This document shows, one piece after another, positions 62,714 through 64,000 of a DNA stretch of 64,000 nucleotides. The stretch is from Sphingomonas_Q fennica_A (GTDB lineage: Bacteria > Pseudomonadota > Alphaproteobacteria > Sphingomonadales > Sphingomonadaceae), in NCBI GenBank assembly GCA_036946415.1, contig JAQIJD010000009.1, positions 44,905 to 108,904 on the forward strand. Direction: 5' to 3'. Both the position numbers and the translations under genes were made by a program. The notes under the pieces are model-generated. The model had not been told where the DNA came from. It saw only the letters and a program-made list of their open reading frames with translations, and made no database searches. Numbering within the stretch: position 1 is the first letter of the stretch; each line of letters opens with the position of its first letter.

Positions 62714-62794
62714 CGGCACCAGCCCGCTCCCCCACCCGACCTCCCACAGCGTATCCTGATTGGGAGGTCGGGTGGGGGGAGCGGGCTGGTGCCG
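62714..62794. repeat. long palindromic repeat, copy B
   Basis: A 33-bp arm (62714-62746) and its reverse complement (62761-62794, one extra G) flank a 14-nt loop. Arm landmarks are CGGCACC, CTCCCCCACCCG and CTCCCA. It directly follows the mannonate dehydratase stop codon by 8 bp. It resembles copy A at 13380-13456, so it is probably a dispersed REP-type element. It could also act as a terminator. Confidence 0.7.
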
Positions 62795-62797
62795 CCC

Positions 62798-62820
62798 CTG
62801 ATCCAGCTTCGCTGGATCAG
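62798..62820. repeat. 10-bp stem, CTGATCCAGC / GCTGGATCAG
   Basis: A perfect inverted repeat with loop TTC sits 4 bp after copy B. It seems to be part of the same element. The remaining 140 bp before the TonB receptor gene show nothing I recognise. Confidence 0.5.
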
Positions 62821-62963
62821 GCTCTAACGCATCGATAGCGCCGGGGCATCGATTCATCGCTTCTCGGCATTGGGACGGTGCGGCGAATGCAGCGCACCGT
62901 CCCCCCATCGAACATCATCGACGAGCCCGCCGGCAAGCGGACCATATCGGAAGAGGAAAGATC

Positions 62964-64000
62964 ATGGGCCACACCGCCCGACGGCTGAGCCACGTCCTTT
63001 TCACCAGCACCGCGCCGCTTGCGCTGGCATTCGCGGCCAGTGCCGCTTCTGCGCAGGTGCCGGTCGACAACACCCCCGTCCGCCCCGATCCTGCCGCGCC
63101 CCCCTGCGGAAACCGACGCCGCTGACGCAGGAATTGCAGGCCCCAGGCGGCAAGCCCGGCGGCCGAAACCGCCGGGCCGACCGAGGCCTCGACGAGCGAG
63201 ATCGTCGTCACCGGATCGCGCATCGCGCGCAGTGGTTTCACGGCCCCCACGCCCACGACCGTGCTGGGCATCGAGGACATCCAGAAGGCGGCCCCCGCCA
63301 ACGTCGCCGATTTCGTCAACCAGCTGCCGCAATTGTCCGGCAGCACGACCACGCGCACCGGCAACGGCAACACCAGCGCCGGCACCAACGGCCTGAATAC
63401 GCTGAACCTCCGCTCGCTTGGCGCCAACCGCACGCTGGTGCTGCTCGACGGTCGCCGCGTCGTCGCCTCGGCGGTCAATTCCGCGGTCGACATCAACAAT
63501 CTGCCAAGCGTGCTGATCGAGCGCGTCGACGTCGTGACCGGCGGCGCCTCCGCCGCCTACGGGTCGGACGCGGTGACGGGCGTCGTCAACTTCGTCCTCC
63601 AGCGCAACTTCAACGGCATCAAGGGCAGCGTGCTGGGCGGCATCACCCACCGCGGCGACGACGAGGTGGCCAATGCCTCGCTCGCCTACGGCACCGATTT
63701 CGCGGGCGATCGCGGCCACATCCTGCTCAGCGTCGAAGGCGCCTATCAGGCGGGTATCGACACGCTCGATCCGTCGAAGCGCAAATGGTTCACGCAGACC
63801 AACCTGCTCAACAACCCCGCCTTCGCCGCCGGCAACGGCCAGCCGCAGCGGATCATCCGCGCCAATTCCAACACCTCGCGCATCGCCCAGGGCGGCGTGA
63901 TCCTGAACGGGCCGCTCGCCTTCACCCAGTTCGGCCAGGGCGGCACGCCGATCCCGTTCGTGCGCGGCAATCCCGTCGCCAACCCGTTCATGGTCGGCGG
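62964..64000 (+). pseudogene. TonB-dependent receptor, 5' part, two frameshifts, runs off the window
   Basis: The ATG at 62964 starts a signal peptide (ALAFAASAASAQ). The receptor plug has the TonB box region EIVVTGSRIARSGF, then LNLRSLGANRTLVLLDGRRV, NNLPSVLIERVDVVTGGASAAYGSDAVTGVVNFVLQ (seen as ERVDVVTGGASAAYG and VTGVVNFVL). Between them one extra C in the run at 63099-63104 and one missing C near 63147 break and then restore the frame; as written a TGA stops it after about 52 codons. It probably imports a sugar-acid polymer or oligomer for the neighbouring cluster. Confidence 0.85.

Noticed and set aside
1..64000. CRISPR arrays, insertion sequences, prophage genes, toxin-antitoxin pairs
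   Set aside because: No repeat-spacer pattern, transposase or phage motif was seen on either strand.

Overview
The window is high-GC alphaproteobacterial chromosome, most likely from a sphingomonad (Sphingomonas sensu lato). The evidence is a hemE|ppsR-maf-aroE-coaE-dnaQ junction as in Caulobacter, a parB-parA-rsmG-mnmG-mnmE block, GTTCN7GTTC-type SOS boxes, clustered GANTC sites, a carotenoid operon (crtY-crtI-LOG-crtB), a TonB receptor, and many ATGA/GTGA stop-start overlaps. I see no phage, insertion sequence or CRISPR array.

The central discovery is the probable chromosome replication origin. The 304-bp gap between hemE and ppsR (46079-46382) holds three DnaA boxes and six GANTC sites. 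Two ParB-binding parS palindromes lie 6-8 kb away. One (38155-38170) is inside the first codons of rsmG and the other (40022-40037) is at the mnmE/mnmG junction. Genes on both sides of the origin are transcribed away from it.

Layout. 1-1525: the 3' end of mesX and all of mesD (folate-independent methionine synthase), then tRNA-Gly. 1800-11631: cnoX and a LON-domain protein on the plus strand; then, on the minus strand, a solo ABC ATPase, nadB and a 59-aa protein, followed by polA, a flippase and a UbiH-type hydroxylase. 11685-15524: a zf-CHCC protein, tldD, and thiC under a TPP riboswitch. 15600-22376: a frameshifted DNA-binding-like gene behind an SOS box, a frameshifted S41 peptidase, an ACE-like M2 peptidase, and small conserved genes. 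22541-27638: a membrane protein, an Atm1-type ABC exporter, a TetR regulator, recQ and a DUF442 protein. 27744-29600: glnK-amtB with a sigma-54 promoter and a terminator. 29681-35904: patatin, DUF2141 and sterol-desaturase genes, then the divergent crt operon. 35919-46078: parB, parA, rsmG, mnmG, mnmE, DUF6489, dienelactone hydrolase, terC, rho, hemJ, hemE. 46383-55550: ppsR, maf, aroE, coaE, dnaQ, hpf, ptsN, DUF1491, mmcB (SOS box), ankyrin, SCO, YcgN, YgjP-like and obgE. 55598-64000: a lipoprotein, tRNA-Arg, a tannase remnant, DUF3237, and a complete D-glucarate to 2-oxoglutarate operon (kdgD-aldH-gudD). Divergent from that operon are a Tat-exported mannonate dehydratase and a TonB receptor, both frameshifted.

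Four genes (15667, 16218-17718, 61576, 62964) carry one- or two-base indels, three of them in G or C runs, beside otherwise intact coding. This pattern suggests sequence errors at least as much as true pseudogenes. All positions were read by eye; no alignment or covariance search was run.
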